A DNA stretch of 64,000 nt from Cytobacillus luteolus (GCF_017873715.1 NZ_JAGGKM010000007.1:62001-126000), one strand, 5' to 3'. Positions 16,633 through 26,701 are shown, counted from the first letter of the stretch. Translations and numbers: made by a program. The notes: generated by a model from the letters alone, not told the origin.

Positions 16633-17955
16633 GTGAGTTATTTTGAGAAAGTGAATCAAATAAAATATGAAGGTCCAAATTCAACGAATCCGTATGCGTT
16701 TAAATATTATAATCCTGAAGAACAAATTAATGGTAAATCAATGGAAGAGTTTTTACGTTTTGCTGTTTCATACTGGCATACCTTTACAGGTGAAGGGTCA
16801 GATCCGTTCGGTCAAGGTACAATGGTAAGACCGTATGACAAGTTTTCTGGAATGGATTTAGCAAAAGCTCGTGTTGAAGCCTCATTCGAATTTTTTGAAA
16901 AAATGAATGTTCCATTCTTTTGCTTCCACGACTTTGATGTGGCACCAGAAGCAGATACATTAAAGGAAACATATAAGAATTTAGATGAAATTGTTGCAAT
17001 GATTAAGGAATATTTAAAGACAAGCAAAACAAAACTTTTATGGAATACAGCTAACATGTTCTCACACCCTCGCTGGTTAAGTGGTGCGGCAACATCTCCT
17101 AATGCAGATGTATTTGCTTATGCTGCAGCAAAGGTAAAAAAAGGCTTGGAAATTGGTAAGGAGCTTGGTTCAGAGAACTATGTTTTCTGGGGTGGACGTG
17201 AAGGGTATGAAACATTGCTAAATACGGACATGAAACTTGAACTAGACAATTTAGCACGCTTCTTCCATATGGCAAAAGACTACGCTAATGAAATTGGCTT
17301 TACTGGACAATTCTTAATCGAGCCAAAGCCAAAAGAGCCAACAAAGCATCAGTATGACTTTGATGTTGCTACTGGTTTAGCATTTTTACAATCCTATGGT
17401 TTAAAAGATCATTTCAAATTCAATATCGAAGCTAATCATGCAACACTAGCTGGCCACACATTTGAGCATGAATTACATGTAGCACGTATAAATGGAATGT
17501 TAGGATCAGTGGATGCAAACCAAGGTGATCCATTACTAGGATGGGATACAGATGAATTCCCAACAGACCTGTATTCTACAACATTGGCTATGTATGAAAT
17601 CATTAAAAATGATGGTCTCGGTTCAGGTGGGTTAAACTTTGATGCGAAGGTTCGAAGAGGTTCTTTTGATCCTGAAGACTTATTCCTAGCACACATTGCT
17701 GGAATGGATAGCTTTGCAGTTGGAACGAAGGTAGCACAAAAGATGATTGACGATAAAGTCTTAGAAGATTTTGTTGCAGACCGCTATAGAAGCTATACAG
17801 AGGGAATCGGACTTGAAATTGTCGAAGGAAAGACTGATTTTAAAAAGCTAGAACAATACGCACTAGGCTTAGATAGAATTACAAATAAGTCTGGAAGACA
17901 AGAAAACTTAAAAATGATCTTAAACCAATATCTATTAGATGCATATCGCGGATAA
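16633..17955 (+). CDS. xylA: Xylose isomerase
   Basis: A 440-aa class II xylose isomerase that converts D-xylose to D-xylulose in the cytoplasm using two divalent metals. The start is GTG at 16633, with TGGAGGA 8 bases before. The active-site strand [11 protein letters not shown] holds catalytic H99 and D102. Metal-ligand regions are also present: [33 protein letters not shown] and [17 protein letters not shown]. Length is typical of the long class II form. It is the first gene of the xyl operon and carries operator and cre control. A hairpin separates it from xylB, which would give more isomerase than kinase mRNA. Confidence 0.97.
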   Translation: MSYFEKVNQIKYEGPNSTNPYAFKYYNPEEQINGKSMEEFLRFAVSYWHTFTGEGSDPFGQGTMVRPYDKFSGMDLAKARVEASFEFFEKMNVPFFCFHDFDVAPEADTLKETYKNLDEIVAMIKEYLKTSKTKLLWNTANMFSHPRWLSGAATSPNADVFAYAAAKVKKGLEIGKELGSENYVFWGGREGYETLLNTDMKLELDNLARFFHMAKDYANEIGFTGQFLIEPKPKEPTKHQYDFDVATGLAFLQSYGLKDHFKFNIEANHATLAGHTFEHELHVARINGMLGSVDANQGDPLLGWDTDEFPTDLYSTTLAMYEIIKNDGLGSGGLNFDAKVRRGSFDPEDLFLAHIAGMDSFAVGTKVAQKMIDDKVLEDFVADRYRSYTEGIGLEIVEGKTDFKKLEQYALGLDRITNKSGRQENLKMILNQYLLDAYRG

Positions 17956-17962
17956 TGACAAC

Positions 17963-17998
17963 AAATGCTGGACTACATACTGTAATCCAGCATTTTTC
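17963..17998 (+). terminator. Intercistronic hairpin between xylA and xylB
   Basis: AAATGCTGGA (17963-17972) pairs with TCCAGCATTT (17986-17995), followed by a short T-run. Because xylB starts only 27 bases later without an obvious new promoter, it is more likely a partial terminator or mRNA-stabilising hairpin than a full stop. Confidence 0.65.
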
Positions 17999-18024
17999 CT
18001 AAAATCTTATAAAGGGTGAAAGAG

Positions 18025-19527
18025 ATGAAATTTGTTATAGGTGTCGACTTAGGTACGAGTGCTGTAAAAGTTGTATTGCTAAATCAAAGTGGCGAAATAG
18101 TTGATGAAGTTTCGAAAGAATACCCATTAATTCAGGAAAAGGATGGATATAGTGAGCAGAATCCTAATGAATGGATTGAAAAAACAACAGAAGCTTTAAA
18201 AGAGCTTGTTGAAAAATTTGAAGGTGATGTTTCATCTATTGAAGGGATTAGTTTTTCAGGGCAAATGCATGGTTTAGTATTACTAGATGAAAACAGACAG
18301 GTATTACGTAATGCTATTCTATGGAACGATACGAGAACTACAGAGCAATGCAAACAAATTTATCAGCTTGTAGGTGAAGAAAAACTTCTGGATATTACAA
18401 AAAACCCTGCCTTAGAAGGATTTACATTGCCTAAGCTTCTTTGGGTAAAACAATATGAACCACAAACATTGGAAAAAGCAAAAACATTTATGCTACCGAA
18501 AGATTATTTACGCTTTAAAATGACAGATGAAATTCATATGGAGTACTCAGATGCCGCTGGTACCTTGCTATTAAATGTAGCAGAGAAAAAGTGGAGTGAC
18601 GAAATTTGTAAGTTAGTTGGTCTTGATAAGAAACTTTGTCCTCCGTTAGTTGAATCTACTGCATGTGTTGGAACAGTTACTGAATCCTTTGCGAGTGTGA
18701 CTGGCTTGACGACAACTACAAAGGTTTTTGCGGGTGGAGCTGATAATGCGTGTGGAGCAGTTGGTTCATCGATTTTATCAGAAGGTAAGACTCTCTGCAG
18801 TATTGGTACGTCAGGTGTTGTTCTTTCATACGAGGAGACGAATGATCGTGATTTCCAAGGGAAGGTTCACTATTTCAATCATAGTAAAGAAAATGCTTTT
18901 TACACGATGGGTGTCACGCTATCTGCTGGACATAGTTTGAGTTGGTTTAGAGACACATTTGCTCGTGGTGAGGAGTTTACATCTTTATTAGATGGTTTGG
19001 CTAATGTTTCAATTGGTGCGAATGGACTTTTATTTACACCTTATTTAGTTGGAGAAAGAACTCCACATGCTGATTCAATCATACGTGGAAGTTTTATTGG
19101 TATGGATGCTTCTCATAAAAGAATTGATTTTGCACGTGCTGTAATTGAAGGTATTACGTTCTCTTTACGTGAGTCAATTGATATATTCCGTGAAAGCGGT
19201 AAAACAATTGATACAATTATTTCTATTGGGGGCGGAGCCAAAAATGATACGTGGCTTCAAATTCAAGCAGATGTATTTAATGCAAAAATCATAAAATTAA
19301 AAAATGAGCAAGGAGCAGCAATGGGTGCAGCAATAATTGCCGCATATGGTGTAGGCTGGTACGGCTCATTAGAAGAATGTGCTAGTGACTTTGTAAGCTA
19401 TGATAAAACGTTTGAGCCTATAAAAGAAAATGTCGAGAAATATAATGAGTTATTTAATTTATATAAATTGGTTTATGCAAATACGAAGGACCTTAGTCAG
19501 GGCTTGAAAAAATTCAGAAAAATGTAA
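18025..19527 (+). CDS. xylB: Xylulokinase
   Basis: A 500-aa FGGY-family kinase that phosphorylates D-xylulose to xylulose 5-phosphate for the pentose phosphate pathway. The ATG at 18025 is preferred over GTG 18016 because AAAGGG at 18011-18016 is spaced for it. Motifs are the phosphate-binding VDLGTSAVK (about 6-14), SGQMHG, NDTRT, and GGADNACGAVG, which holds the catalytic aspartate. The C-terminal signature SIGGGAKNDTWLQI is followed by the GAAMGAAIIAAYG ATP-site segment. It is the second gene of the xyl operon, followed 51 bases later by an aldose epimerase. Normal length. Confidence 0.96.
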   Translation: MKFVIGVDLGTSAVKVVLLNQSGEIVDEVSKEYPLIQEKDGYSEQNPNEWIEKTTEALKELVEKFEGDVSSIEGISFSGQMHGLVLLDENRQVLRNAILWNDTRTTEQCKQIYQLVGEEKLLDITKNPALEGFTLPKLLWVKQYEPQTLEKAKTFMLPKDYLRFKMTDEIHMEYSDAAGTLLLNVAEKKWSDEICKLVGLDKKLCPPLVESTACVGTVTESFASVTGLTTTTKVFAGGADNACGAVGSSILSEGKTLCSIGTSGVVLSYEETNDRDFQGKVHYFNHSKENAFYTMGVTLSAGHSLSWFRDTFARGEEFTSLLDGLANVSIGANGLLFTPYLVGERTPHADSIIRGSFIGMDASHKRIDFARAVIEGITFSLRESIDIFRESGKTIDTIISIGGGAKNDTWLQIQADVFNAKIIKLKNEQGAAMGAAIIAAYGVGWYGSLEECASDFVSYDKTFEPIKENVEKYNELFNLYKLVYANTKDLSQGLKKFRKM

Positions 19528-19578
19528 TAGATAGTAAAGTTACTGATCGATGGCATTACTCGGAGGGAGGCCTAGGAA

Positions 19579-20610
19579 ATGAATGTGACAGAAAAGATTT
19601 TTGGGTCTTTAAATGGGGAAGAAATTAAATCTTATACGGTCACAACCAAGAAGGGAATGGAATTTACTTGTATTGAGTATGGTTGCATCATTACGAGTAT
19701 TAAAGTGCCAGACCATGAAGGTAATATAGAAGAAATTGTACTCGGGTTTGACACAATCGACGAATACGTAGATCAATCCCCATACTTTGGGTGTATCATT
19801 GGTCGAAATGCAGGTCGAATTGAAAATGCATCATTTGAACTCGATGGAAATATGTATTCTCTTTCCAGAAATAATGGCGAACATAATCTTCACGGTGGAC
19901 CGAACGGATTAGATACGGTTGTGTGGAATTCTATTATAAAAATAAGAGAGAATGAAGTGGATATCATCTTTTCATACACAAGTCCACATGGTGAAGCGGG
20001 TTTCCCGGGGAACCTCAATATCAGTGTTACGTATACAATCAATCAAAACAATGAGTTATTAATCTCTTATGAAGCAAATACTGATCAAAAGACAATCGTA
20101 AATCTTACAAATCATACGTATTTCAACCTAAGTGGGAATTTGAAGAGAATTATACTAGACCATGAGTTAACGTTAAAAAGCGACAGGTATCTTGAGTTGA
20201 ATTCATCATTTATTCCATCGGGCAATGAAATACTAACCGAAGGAACTGTATTTGATTTTAGACAAGGCTCCTCTATTAAAAGAGGCGTTGTTTCTAACGA
20301 TCCACAAATAGAGCTTGTCGGTGGTGGGTATGATCACCCTTTTCTGCTAAGCACCAATAATGAAAAAGAAATAGAGTTATTAGATCGAAAGAGTGGGAGA
20401 AAGTTAGTTATAGAAACAGATGAGCCAGCTGTTGTATTATATACAGCAAACTCATTAGGGGAAAACCTCTTGATTCGAGGTAGACAGTCTGAAAACTATT
20501 TAGGAATATGTCTCGAAACACAAAAACCGCCTAATAGAATTTCTTCCTTTATCATAGAAGCAAATGCTACGTATAGAACGAAGACAAAATACTCTTTTCA
20601 ACTAGGGTAA
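19579..20610 (+). CDS. Aldose 1-epimerase (mutarotase)
   Basis: A 343-aa galactose mutarotase-like enzyme that interconverts alpha and beta anomers of aldoses. Family motifs are GRNAGRIENA (about 75-84), NNGEHNLHGG (about 94-103), the HTYFNLSGN segment with the catalytic histidine (about 178-186), and a C-terminal CLETQ with the catalytic glutamate. ATG 19579 follows GGAGGGAGG. Beta-xylosidases of GH43 invert configuration and xylose isomerase prefers the alpha anomer, so a xylose mutarotase here makes pathway sense. Substrate is inferred from the operon, not from residues. Confidence 0.92.
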   Translation: MNVTEKIFGSLNGEEIKSYTVTTKKGMEFTCIEYGCIITSIKVPDHEGNIEEIVLGFDTIDEYVDQSPYFGCIIGRNAGRIENASFELDGNMYSLSRNNGEHNLHGGPNGLDTVVWNSIIKIRENEVDIIFSYTSPHGEAGFPGNLNISVTYTINQNNELLISYEANTDQKTIVNLTNHTYFNLSGNLKRIILDHELTLKSDRYLELNSSFIPSGNEILTEGTVFDFRQGSSIKRGVVSNDPQIELVGGGYDHPFLLSTNNEKEIELLDRKSGRKLVIETDEPAVVLYTANSLGENLLIRGRQSENYLGICLETQKPPNRISSFIIEANATYRTKTKYSFQLG

Positions 20611-20638
20611 TACTTGTTTAGAAGGGGGAGTTAAATAA

Positions 20639-21625
20639 ATGCAAAAAGTAAGATGGGGAGTACTGAGCACAGCGAATATTGCACGAGAGGCATTTATTCC
20701 TGCCGCGTTAGCTTCGAAATATGCAGACATTATAGCAATCGGCAGTGGAAATGATATTGTTGAAATTATCGCTAGAAATTTCAGTATTCCTACGATCTAC
20801 CCAAGCTATGATGAATTACTTGATTGTGATGAAATTGATGCAGTGTATATTCCATTACCCAATAGCATGCATGAACAGTGGGTAAAAAAGGCTGCTGCAA
20901 AAGGAAAGCATGTGCTGTGTGAAAAGCCAGCTGGCCTGTCTGAGAAGAGTCTAGAAGAAATGGTTTCAGTATGCCTGAAAAACAATGTTCTATTTATGGA
21001 AGCGTTCATGTATCAATTTCATCCACAGCATGAAAGAGTAAAGGAAATTATTAGACTAGGTGTAATTGGAGAAGTTCAACAAATTGAGGCGACCTTTTCG
21101 TTCGAACTAAATCAACATTCCCCTAATATAAGGCTTGATAAAAGTCTTGGAGGGGGGAGCCTATTTGATGTTGGTTGCTATTGCATTCATACATTTTCTT
21201 TACTCTTAGAGTCACTGCCAAAAGAAGTTTCAGCTTGGGCCAACCTTAAGGAAGTAGATCTCACAGCAAATGGAAGGCTTGTATATGATAATGGTGTCCA
21301 GGCATTATTTGAATGTAGTTTTGAAAAGCCGTTTAAACATGAATACACGATTATTGGAACAGAAGGAAAAATAACGGTTCCAAGAGCTTACCGACCTGAC
21401 GTTACCCAAGGGGAAGGTATTATACGAATTGATAAAGTTGGTAATAATCCAAAGACCGAGAGCATCTTGGCAGACCCTTATGTCAATCAAATTGATTACT
21501 TTTCTAAGGCCATTTTGGATGGCAGGTTGGATGAAGAATTGGTACAAACAAGCTTTCAAACAATCAAGATTATTGAGACTTGCTATAAATCAATAGAAAC
21601 GGGTACTACTATTAAACTTAGATGA
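20639..21625 (+). CDS. Gfo/Idh/MocA-family sugar dehydrogenase
   Basis: A 328-aa NAD(P)-dependent oxidoreductase. The N-terminal Rossmann domain begins WGVLSTANIAREAFIPA, and the family's catalytic lysine motif is EKPAGLS (about 98-104). The C-terminal substrate domain follows with GGGSLFDVGCYCIHTF (about 174-189), where the histidine and cysteine region lines the pocket. Homologues include D-xylose 1-dehydrogenases and dihydrodiol dehydrogenases. In this operon it may oxidise xylose or a xyloside-derived sugar, but the substrate is unknown. ATG start behind GGGGGAG, 28 bases after the epimerase, and 9 bases before the next gene. Confidence 0.9.
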   Translation: MQKVRWGVLSTANIAREAFIPAALASKYADIIAIGSGNDIVEIIARNFSIPTIYPSYDELLDCDEIDAVYIPLPNSMHEQWVKKAAAKGKHVLCEKPAGLSEKSLEEMVSVCLKNNVLFMEAFMYQFHPQHERVKEIIRLGVIGEVQQIEATFSFELNQHSPNIRLDKSLGGGSLFDVGCYCIHTFSLLLESLPKEVSAWANLKEVDLTANGRLVYDNGVQALFECSFEKPFKHEYTIIGTEGKITVPRAYRPDVTQGEGIIRIDKVGNNPKTESILADPYVNQIDYFSKAILDGRLDEELVQTSFQTIKIIETCYKSIETGTTIKLR

Positions 21626-21634
21626 GGTGAAAAG

Positions 21635-22618
21635 ATGAATTATCGCAGATTAGGTAACACCGAGCTTAAGATTAGCGAACTTAGCTTTGGAACTTGGGCA
21701 ATTGGCGGGGCTTGGGGAAAAACAAATGATGAAGAGGCGTTAAAAGGCTTACATAGAGCAATGGATGCAGGAGTAAATTTTTTTGATACAGCAGATGTCT
21801 ATGGTAATGGGCATAGTGAAGAATTGTTAGCAAAAGCAACAAAAGGAAAAGAAGATGACATTTATATTGCGACGAAATTCTGTCGATCTAAGGATATTTT
21901 TGACCCTAAAAACTATTCCGAAAAGTCAGTTAGAGAACTATGTGAAGCGAGCTTAAAAAGACTTAATAGGGAACGTATCGATTTATATCAAATACACTGC
22001 CCACCTTTAGAAATTCTGAAAAATGGTGAGGTCTTCCAAGTGTTGAATCAGCTACAAGTGGAAGGGAAAATCCGACACTATGGAGTTAGCGTTGAAACAG
22101 TTGAGGAAGGAATGTATTGTTTAGAGAACTCAAACACAAAGGCCCTCCAGGTCATTTTTAATCTATTTAGACAAAAGCCAATGAAAGAACTATTCCCGTT
22201 GGCAAAAGAAAAGGGTGTCGGATTATTAGCACGAGTACCGTTGGCAAGTGGATTATTGACTGGAAAGTTTAATGAAGCTTCTACATTTGAAGAAGATGAC
22301 CACCGAAACTTTAACCGAAACGGAGAAGCATTCAATGTAGGAGAAACATTTGCTGGTGTAGAATTTAGAAAAGGCGTAGAGTTAAGTCAAAAGCTTAATT
22401 GGATCACTGAAAACAGAGGGAACATGACAAGAGCAGCACTACGATGGATTTTGGATAATAAAGACATCACATCTGTAATCCCAGGGTTTAAGACAGTAAA
22501 ACAAGTCGAGGATAATTTAGAAGCGTTGAAAGTTCCTTCATTTTCTAAAGAAGAGCTTTTAAACCTAGAGCAATTTTATCAAGCAGAAGTAACTGATCAT
22601 ATCCGCGGCCCTTATTAA
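21635..22618 (+). CDS. Aldo/keto reductase
   Basis: A 327-aa AKR-superfamily enzyme that reduces aldehydes or ketones with NADPH. The fold begins RRLGNTELKISELSFGTWAIGG. The catalytic Asp and Tyr lie in FFDTADVYGNGHSEELL (about 49-65), the catalytic Lys in YIATKFCRS (about 80) and the His in YQIHCPP (about 118). The last motif is the cofactor-binding DNKDITSVIPGFKTVKQVEDN, split here for length. It is separated from the Gfo/Idh gene by only 9 bases and is the last gene before a strong terminator. It might convert xylose to xylitol or act on the product of its neighbour; this is inference. Confidence 0.92.
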   Translation: MNYRRLGNTELKISELSFGTWAIGGAWGKTNDEEALKGLHRAMDAGVNFFDTADVYGNGHSEELLAKATKGKEDDIYIATKFCRSKDIFDPKNYSEKSVRELCEASLKRLNRERIDLYQIHCPPLEILKNGEVFQVLNQLQVEGKIRHYGVSVETVEEGMYCLENSNTKALQVIFNLFRQKPMKELFPLAKEKGVGLLARVPLASGLLTGKFNEASTFEEDDHRNFNRNGEAFNVGETFAGVEFRKGVELSQKLNWITENRGNMTRAALRWILDNKDITSVIPGFKTVKQVEDNLEALKVPSFSKEELLNLEQFYQAEVTDHIRGPY

Positions 22619-22634
22619 GTAAGAAAATAATTTA

Positions 22635-22662
22635 GGAAGGAGAATTCCTCCTTCCTTTTTTA
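22635..22662 (+). terminator. Terminator ending the xyl operon
   Basis: GGAAGGAG (22635-22642) pairs perfectly with CTCCTTCC (22648-22655), followed by six T. Confidence 0.9.
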
Positions 22663-22770
22663 GAATGGAAAAGATATCTGATACGATAAAATACACAGTA
22701 CACTTACAATGTATACTTAATTAGTCCAATCCTATAAAATAACAATTGTTTTTTGAGAGGGTGAATCACT

Positions 22771-24522
22771 TTGAAAGCATTTCTTAGAAGATATAATACG
22801 TTACGAAATAAAATACTATTTGTCTATTTGATTGCAATGCTCATCGTATTAGCCTTCGTTGGAATGATTACGTATACAATTGTTCTAAAACTGATTACAA
22901 ATAACGCAGAAGAACAAATACAGCAAACAGCAGTTGAGGCGACTGGTAGAATCGAGTCTCTCTATCAACAGATTGACAATCTAAGTATCCAAATTGCCAC
23001 AAATACTAACGTTCAGTCAATGCTTAAATTATATGAGTCGGGAAAAAGTCCTACCTTTTCTGAGCGGCAGATGCTAATGGATACGGTAAATAAATTACAA
23101 ATATATTCAACTGGTATTTCTTCTGTTGACCTCTATTTAAGTAACTTTGATAAGGTTGTTCCACTTGATGATGTTCGTTTATCATCACGCATTAATCCCA
23201 GTTGGATATATCGTGCCCATAAAGCAAATGGTGGACTCGTTTGGATAGGGAGAGATACAAGTTATCCCTATAACTTTCTGGCAATTAAAAGTATAAATTT
23301 AATTGACAGAAATTTTGCTATTGGAGGTTTCTTATCTATTGAGATAGATCCTGATTATTTTCAGCTTACTAACTCCAAAGGTATAAGGGATTATATGATT
23401 TTACTTGGAAGCAATGACGATGTAATTGCTTCTAATTATCAAGGGGACATAGATGAAATCATAAATCATGAACAAGCGAAGGTGAGACTGAGTGAACAAG
23501 ATTACATGGTCGTTAAACAACAATCTGGTCTAACAGGATGGAAGTTAGTCATTTTAATGCCATTTAATGAACTAATGAAAGGTGTTTCGGTTTTACGAGC
23601 AGCAACTTATATTTCGGGAATTTTCGGGTTCATCCTTTTCCTAGTCTTGTCTTATATTATTTCTACCATGATCACAAGACCACTATTTAAATTAACAAAT
23701 ACGATGAAGAAAAGAAGAAAAGGAGAGTTATCATTTAATGTTGAGTCCTCTCAGACTTTTGAGATTAAGGAGCTAAATCAAACATATAACGATATGGCTG
23801 AAGAGATTAATCATTTAATTAAAGTGGTTTATGAAGAGGAATTACTTCGGAGTAGGTCGGAATTAAAAGCATTGCAATCACAGATAAATCCACACTTTCT
23901 TTTTAATACATTGAATGCAATTTATTGGCACTTAGAACAACAAGGTGATGAAAAACTAGCTGAACTAATTATCTCAATGTCGGAGCTATTTAGATATACA
24001 ATTGACCATAATTCAAATGGGGAATGGGTGACACTGAAGCAAGAGTTAGACCATATTGATAAATTTATGAAGATAGTAAGGTTTAGGTTTGATCATATTA
24101 CTTGGACAATTGATATTCCAGAGCAATACGAAAATGTGAAAATTCCAAAGTTATTGATTCAGCCTTTAGTAGAAAATGCGGTCATCCATGGGGTGAATAA
24201 TAAAATCAGAGAAGGAATCATTAATGTCACAGTTGAAAAGGTAGAACAGGAAGATAAGTTAATCTGTAAGGTAATCGATAATGGCAAAGGAATGGATCCC
24301 CAAACAGTAGATAGGTTAAATGGACAGCTTGAAGAAAACGCATACTCTCAAATGGGAAATGGCATTGCCATTGCAAATGTTAATAAAAGATTAAAGCTTT
24401 ATTATAAGAATAATCATAAAGGTTTAATGATAAGCAGTGAAGTGAATAAAGGCACTTGCTGTATGTTTGAAATCCCACTAAATGGAGGTATGGGTCATGC
24501 AGAAAAACATATTGATCGTTGA
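22771..24522 (+). CDS. Sensor histidine kinase, YesM family
   Basis: A 583-aa membrane kinase with TTG start behind GAGAGGG. A membrane helix at about 15-40, an extracellular dCache-like domain (about 45-275), a second helix (about 280-303), a HAMP linker, and a His_kinase domain with the phosphorylated His in LQSQINPHFLFNTLNA (about 370-385) are visible. The HATPase domain carries PLVENAVIHG and DNGKGM. YesM-type kinases sense extracellular oligosaccharides and control the import genes next to them. The partner response regulator overlaps its 3' end. Adjacent ABC importer and xyl genes suggest xylo-oligosaccharide as the signal, inferred from context. Confidence 0.93.
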   Translation: MKAFLRRYNTLRNKILFVYLIAMLIVLAFVGMITYTIVLKLITNNAEEQIQQTAVEATGRIESLYQQIDNLSIQIATNTNVQSMLKLYESGKSPTFSERQMLMDTVNKLQIYSTGISSVDLYLSNFDKVVPLDDVRLSSRINPSWIYRAHKANGGLVWIGRDTSYPYNFLAIKSINLIDRNFAIGGFLSIEIDPDYFQLTNSKGIRDYMILLGSNDDVIASNYQGDIDEIINHEQAKVRLSEQDYMVVKQQSGLTGWKLVILMPFNELMKGVSVLRAATYISGIFGFILFLVLSYIISTMITRPLFKLTNTMKKRRKGELSFNVESSQTFEIKELNQTYNDMAEEINHLIKVVYEEELLRSRSELKALQSQINPHFLFNTLNAIYWHLEQQGDEKLAELIISMSELFRYTIDHNSNGEWVTLKQELDHIDKFMKIVRFRFDHITWTIDIPEQYENVKIPKLLIQPLVENAVIHGVNNKIREGIINVTVEKVEQEDKLICKVIDNGKGMDPQTVDRLNGQLEENAYSQMGNGIAIANVNKRLKLYYKNNHKGLMISSEVNKGTCCMFEIPLNGGMGHAEKHIDR

Positions 24523-25258
24523 TGATGAGTCCATAACACGTCAAGGAATAAAGAAAACACTTGAATCTTGGACAAACGGAAATAAAGAGATTTTAGTAGC
24601 TCCAAATGCAGCATCAGCTATTGATATGTTTAAAAGTAAGAAGATTCACTTGCTAATTACAGATATAGATATGCCGGAAATGACTGGTTTGGAGATGTTA
24701 AAAGAGATCAAGAGAATAGGCCAGCTTCCGGTCGTTATTATCATTTCGGCTTATTCAGATTTCAGTTATGCCCAGGAAGCAATAGAGCTGGGGGTTATTA
24801 ATTATTTGCTCAAGCCAATTAATAAACAAAAACTTATTGAAGTGGTTGAGAAGGCATTAGAGTTAGAAGAAAAGCGTAAAAGAGTAAGCATGATTGAAAA
24901 GGTAGTTGATGACAGGCTTATCCATATAAAAGAGGATGAGAAATTAGATGGACCGATAGAAAAGGCAATAAAATATTTAGATTCAAATATATCTAACCAA
25001 ATCAATTTAAAAGAAGTTGCAAGGCATGTCCACTTAAATCCAAGTTATTTTAGCGTGCTATTTAAAGAACAAACGAGTATGACGTTCAGTGAATATGTAA
25101 CTAGAATAAGAATCCAAAAAGCAAAAAATCTATTATTAACGACAAATTTAACTGTCAGTGAAATTGCTGAACAAGTGGGTTACAATACACCCAAGTACTT
25201 TATAAAAATCTTTAAAGAGTACGAAAATGTGACTCCTAATAGGTATAAAGTAAAGTAA
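24497..25258 (+). CDS. AraC-type response regulator, YesN family
   Basis: A 253-aa response regulator. The receiver domain (1-120) has the acidic pair VDDES (9-11), phosphoacceptor D56 in LITDIDMPEMTG, and Lys in LLKPINK. The C-terminal AraC domain (about 155-253) contains two HTH motifs (NLKEVARHVHLNPSYFSVLF and LTVSEIAEQVGYNTPKYFIK). ATG 24497 is chosen because GGAGG at 24484-24488 precedes it by 8 bases; the upstream ATG at 24482 overlaps that site. It overlaps the kinase gene by 26 bases. It probably activates the ABC importer genes immediately downstream. Confidence 0.93.
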   Translation: MQKNILIVDDESITRQGIKKTLESWTNGNKEILVAPNAASAIDMFKSKKIHLLITDIDMPEMTGLEMLKEIKRIGQLPVVIIISAYSDFSYAQEAIELGVINYLLKPINKQKLIEVVEKALELEEKRKRVSMIEKVVDDRLIHIKEDEKLDGPIEKAIKYLDSNISNQINLKEVARHVHLNPSYFSVLFKEQTSMTFSEYVTRIRIQKAKNLLLTTNLTVSEIAEQVGYNTPKYFIKIFKEYENVTPNRYKVK

Positions 25259-25369
25259 TCTAATAATTTTGGAATTTTAACTAATCATCGTTACCTTACT
25301 AATACCTCTCTGTGATGATACTCTAAAGAAGTAGTAAAACACATTAAAAAATTTGCAGGGGGTATTACG

Positions 25370-26701
25370 ATGCTAAAAAAGAAAGCGTTTTCATCATTTG
25401 CTATTCTTTCACTAATTTTTGCACTAGTATTAGCAGGCTGTTCAGGGTCAAATGATAGCAAAGAAAATGATAGTTCAAATTCAGATTCTGGTTCAAAAGA
25501 GCAGGCAACAGTTAACTTTATGCACTTATGGCCAGAAGGTAGCTCCAAGCAACATAACATGATTGTGCAAAACATTATTACAGAGTACGAAGATGCAAAT
25601 CCGAATGTAAACATTGAATTAGAAGTTCTTTCAAATGATCAATATAAAGAAAAAATTAAAATTTTAGCTTCATCAAATAAACTGCCGGATGTAGGTTTAA
25701 CTTGGGCTGCAGGCTTTTTGGAGCCATATGTAAACGGTAACAAATTTGCTCAGTTAGACGATGTTTTAAGCGATGGCTTATCTGAATCTTTCATCTCAGG
25801 AACAACAGAAGCTTTTGCATTTGATGGTAAGACATATGGATTACCACTAGAACTAAATATCGCACCAATCTATTACAACAAAACAATCTTTGCAGAGCAC
25901 GGTTTAGAAGTACCACAAACATATGAAGAGTTCAAAAATATCGTTAAAACGCTAGCAGATGCGGGTATTACTCCAATCACAGTAGGTAACAAAGAGCCAT
26001 GGACAGGTTCTATGTGGTATATGTATTTAGCAGATCGTTTCGGTGGTCCTGAAACATTAACAAACGCAATTAACCGCACAGGTTCTTTTGAAGATCCAGC
26101 TTTAGTTTCAGCTGCTCAAGAAATTCAAAATCTAGTTGATATGAATGCTTTCGTAAAAGGACATAATGGACTTGGAAATGAAGAGGCAAAAGGTCCTTTC
26201 ATGAACAACCAGGCAGGTATGTATTTAATGGGTACTTGGGAGCTTCCAAACTATACGACAAATCAAGATGTTCCACAAGAATTTAGAGATTCAATTGGTT
26301 TCTTTAAGTTCCCAACTGTTGAAGGTGGAAAAGGTGATATCAACAGCTTTGTAGGTGGTCCTGGTGTAGGATTATTCGTATCAGAAAGCTCTAAGGTTAA
26401 AGAAGAAGCGAAAGATTTCGTTAAGTTCTTTGTACAAAAGTGGGGAGAAGTGTCAGTTACAGACGCTGGTGTAATTCCTGCAACAAAAGTAGATACATCT
26501 ACAATGGATTTACCACAAATGTATATTGATATATTAGATGAACTAAGCAATGCAAGCAATATCACATTATATGCAGATGTTCAAATGAGCCCAGCAGTTG
26601 CACAAGAGCACTTAAACATGATCCAATCTCTATTTGGTAAGCAGATCACTCCAGAAGAGTTTGCGAAAAAGCATGAGGAAGCTCTAGCTGCGGAAGAGTA
26701 A
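25370..26701 (+). CDS. Sugar ABC transporter substrate-binding lipoprotein
   Basis: A 443-aa extracytoplasmic sugar-binding lipoprotein. The signal peptide ends in the lipobox VLAGC at about residue 23-24, and a Ser/Asp/Asn-rich flexible linker (about 25-45) follows. The mature part is a MalE-type (SBP_bac_1) fold: FMHLWPEG, the LPDVGLTWAAGF hinge and GKTYGLPLELNIAPIYYNK. Aromatic residues in the pocket fit a carbohydrate. ATG follows CAGGGGG. It is followed by two strong hairpins and then the permease genes, the usual arrangement for making more binding protein than permease. Substrate probably xylo-oligosaccharide or another plant-derived oligosaccharide, inferred. Confidence 0.95.
   Translation: MLKKKAFSSFAILSLIFALVLAGCSGSNDSKENDSSNSDSGSKEQATVNFMHLWPEGSSKQHNMIVQNIITEYEDANPNVNIELEVLSNDQYKEKIKILASSNKLPDVGLTWAAGFLEPYVNGNKFAQLDDVLSDGLSESFISGTTEAFAFDGKTYGLPLELNIAPIYYNKTIFAEHGLEVPQTYEEFKNIVKTLADAGITPITVGNKEPWTGSMWYMYLADRFGGPETLTNAINRTGSFEDPALVSAAQEIQNLVDMNAFVKGHNGLGNEEAKGPFMNNQAGMYLMGTWELPNYTTNQDVPQEFRDSIGFFKFPTVEGGKGDINSFVGGPGVGLFVSESSKVKEEAKDFVKFFVQKWGEVSVTDAGVIPATKVDTSTMDLPQMYIDILDELSNASNITLYADVQMSPAVAQEHLNMIQSLFGKQITPEEFAKKHEEALAAEE

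Noticed and set aside
16812-17057. Antisense ORFs inside xylA
   Set aside because: They mirror codon bias of the real gene, lack ribosome binding sites and resemble no family. Many such shadows elsewhere in the window were left out.
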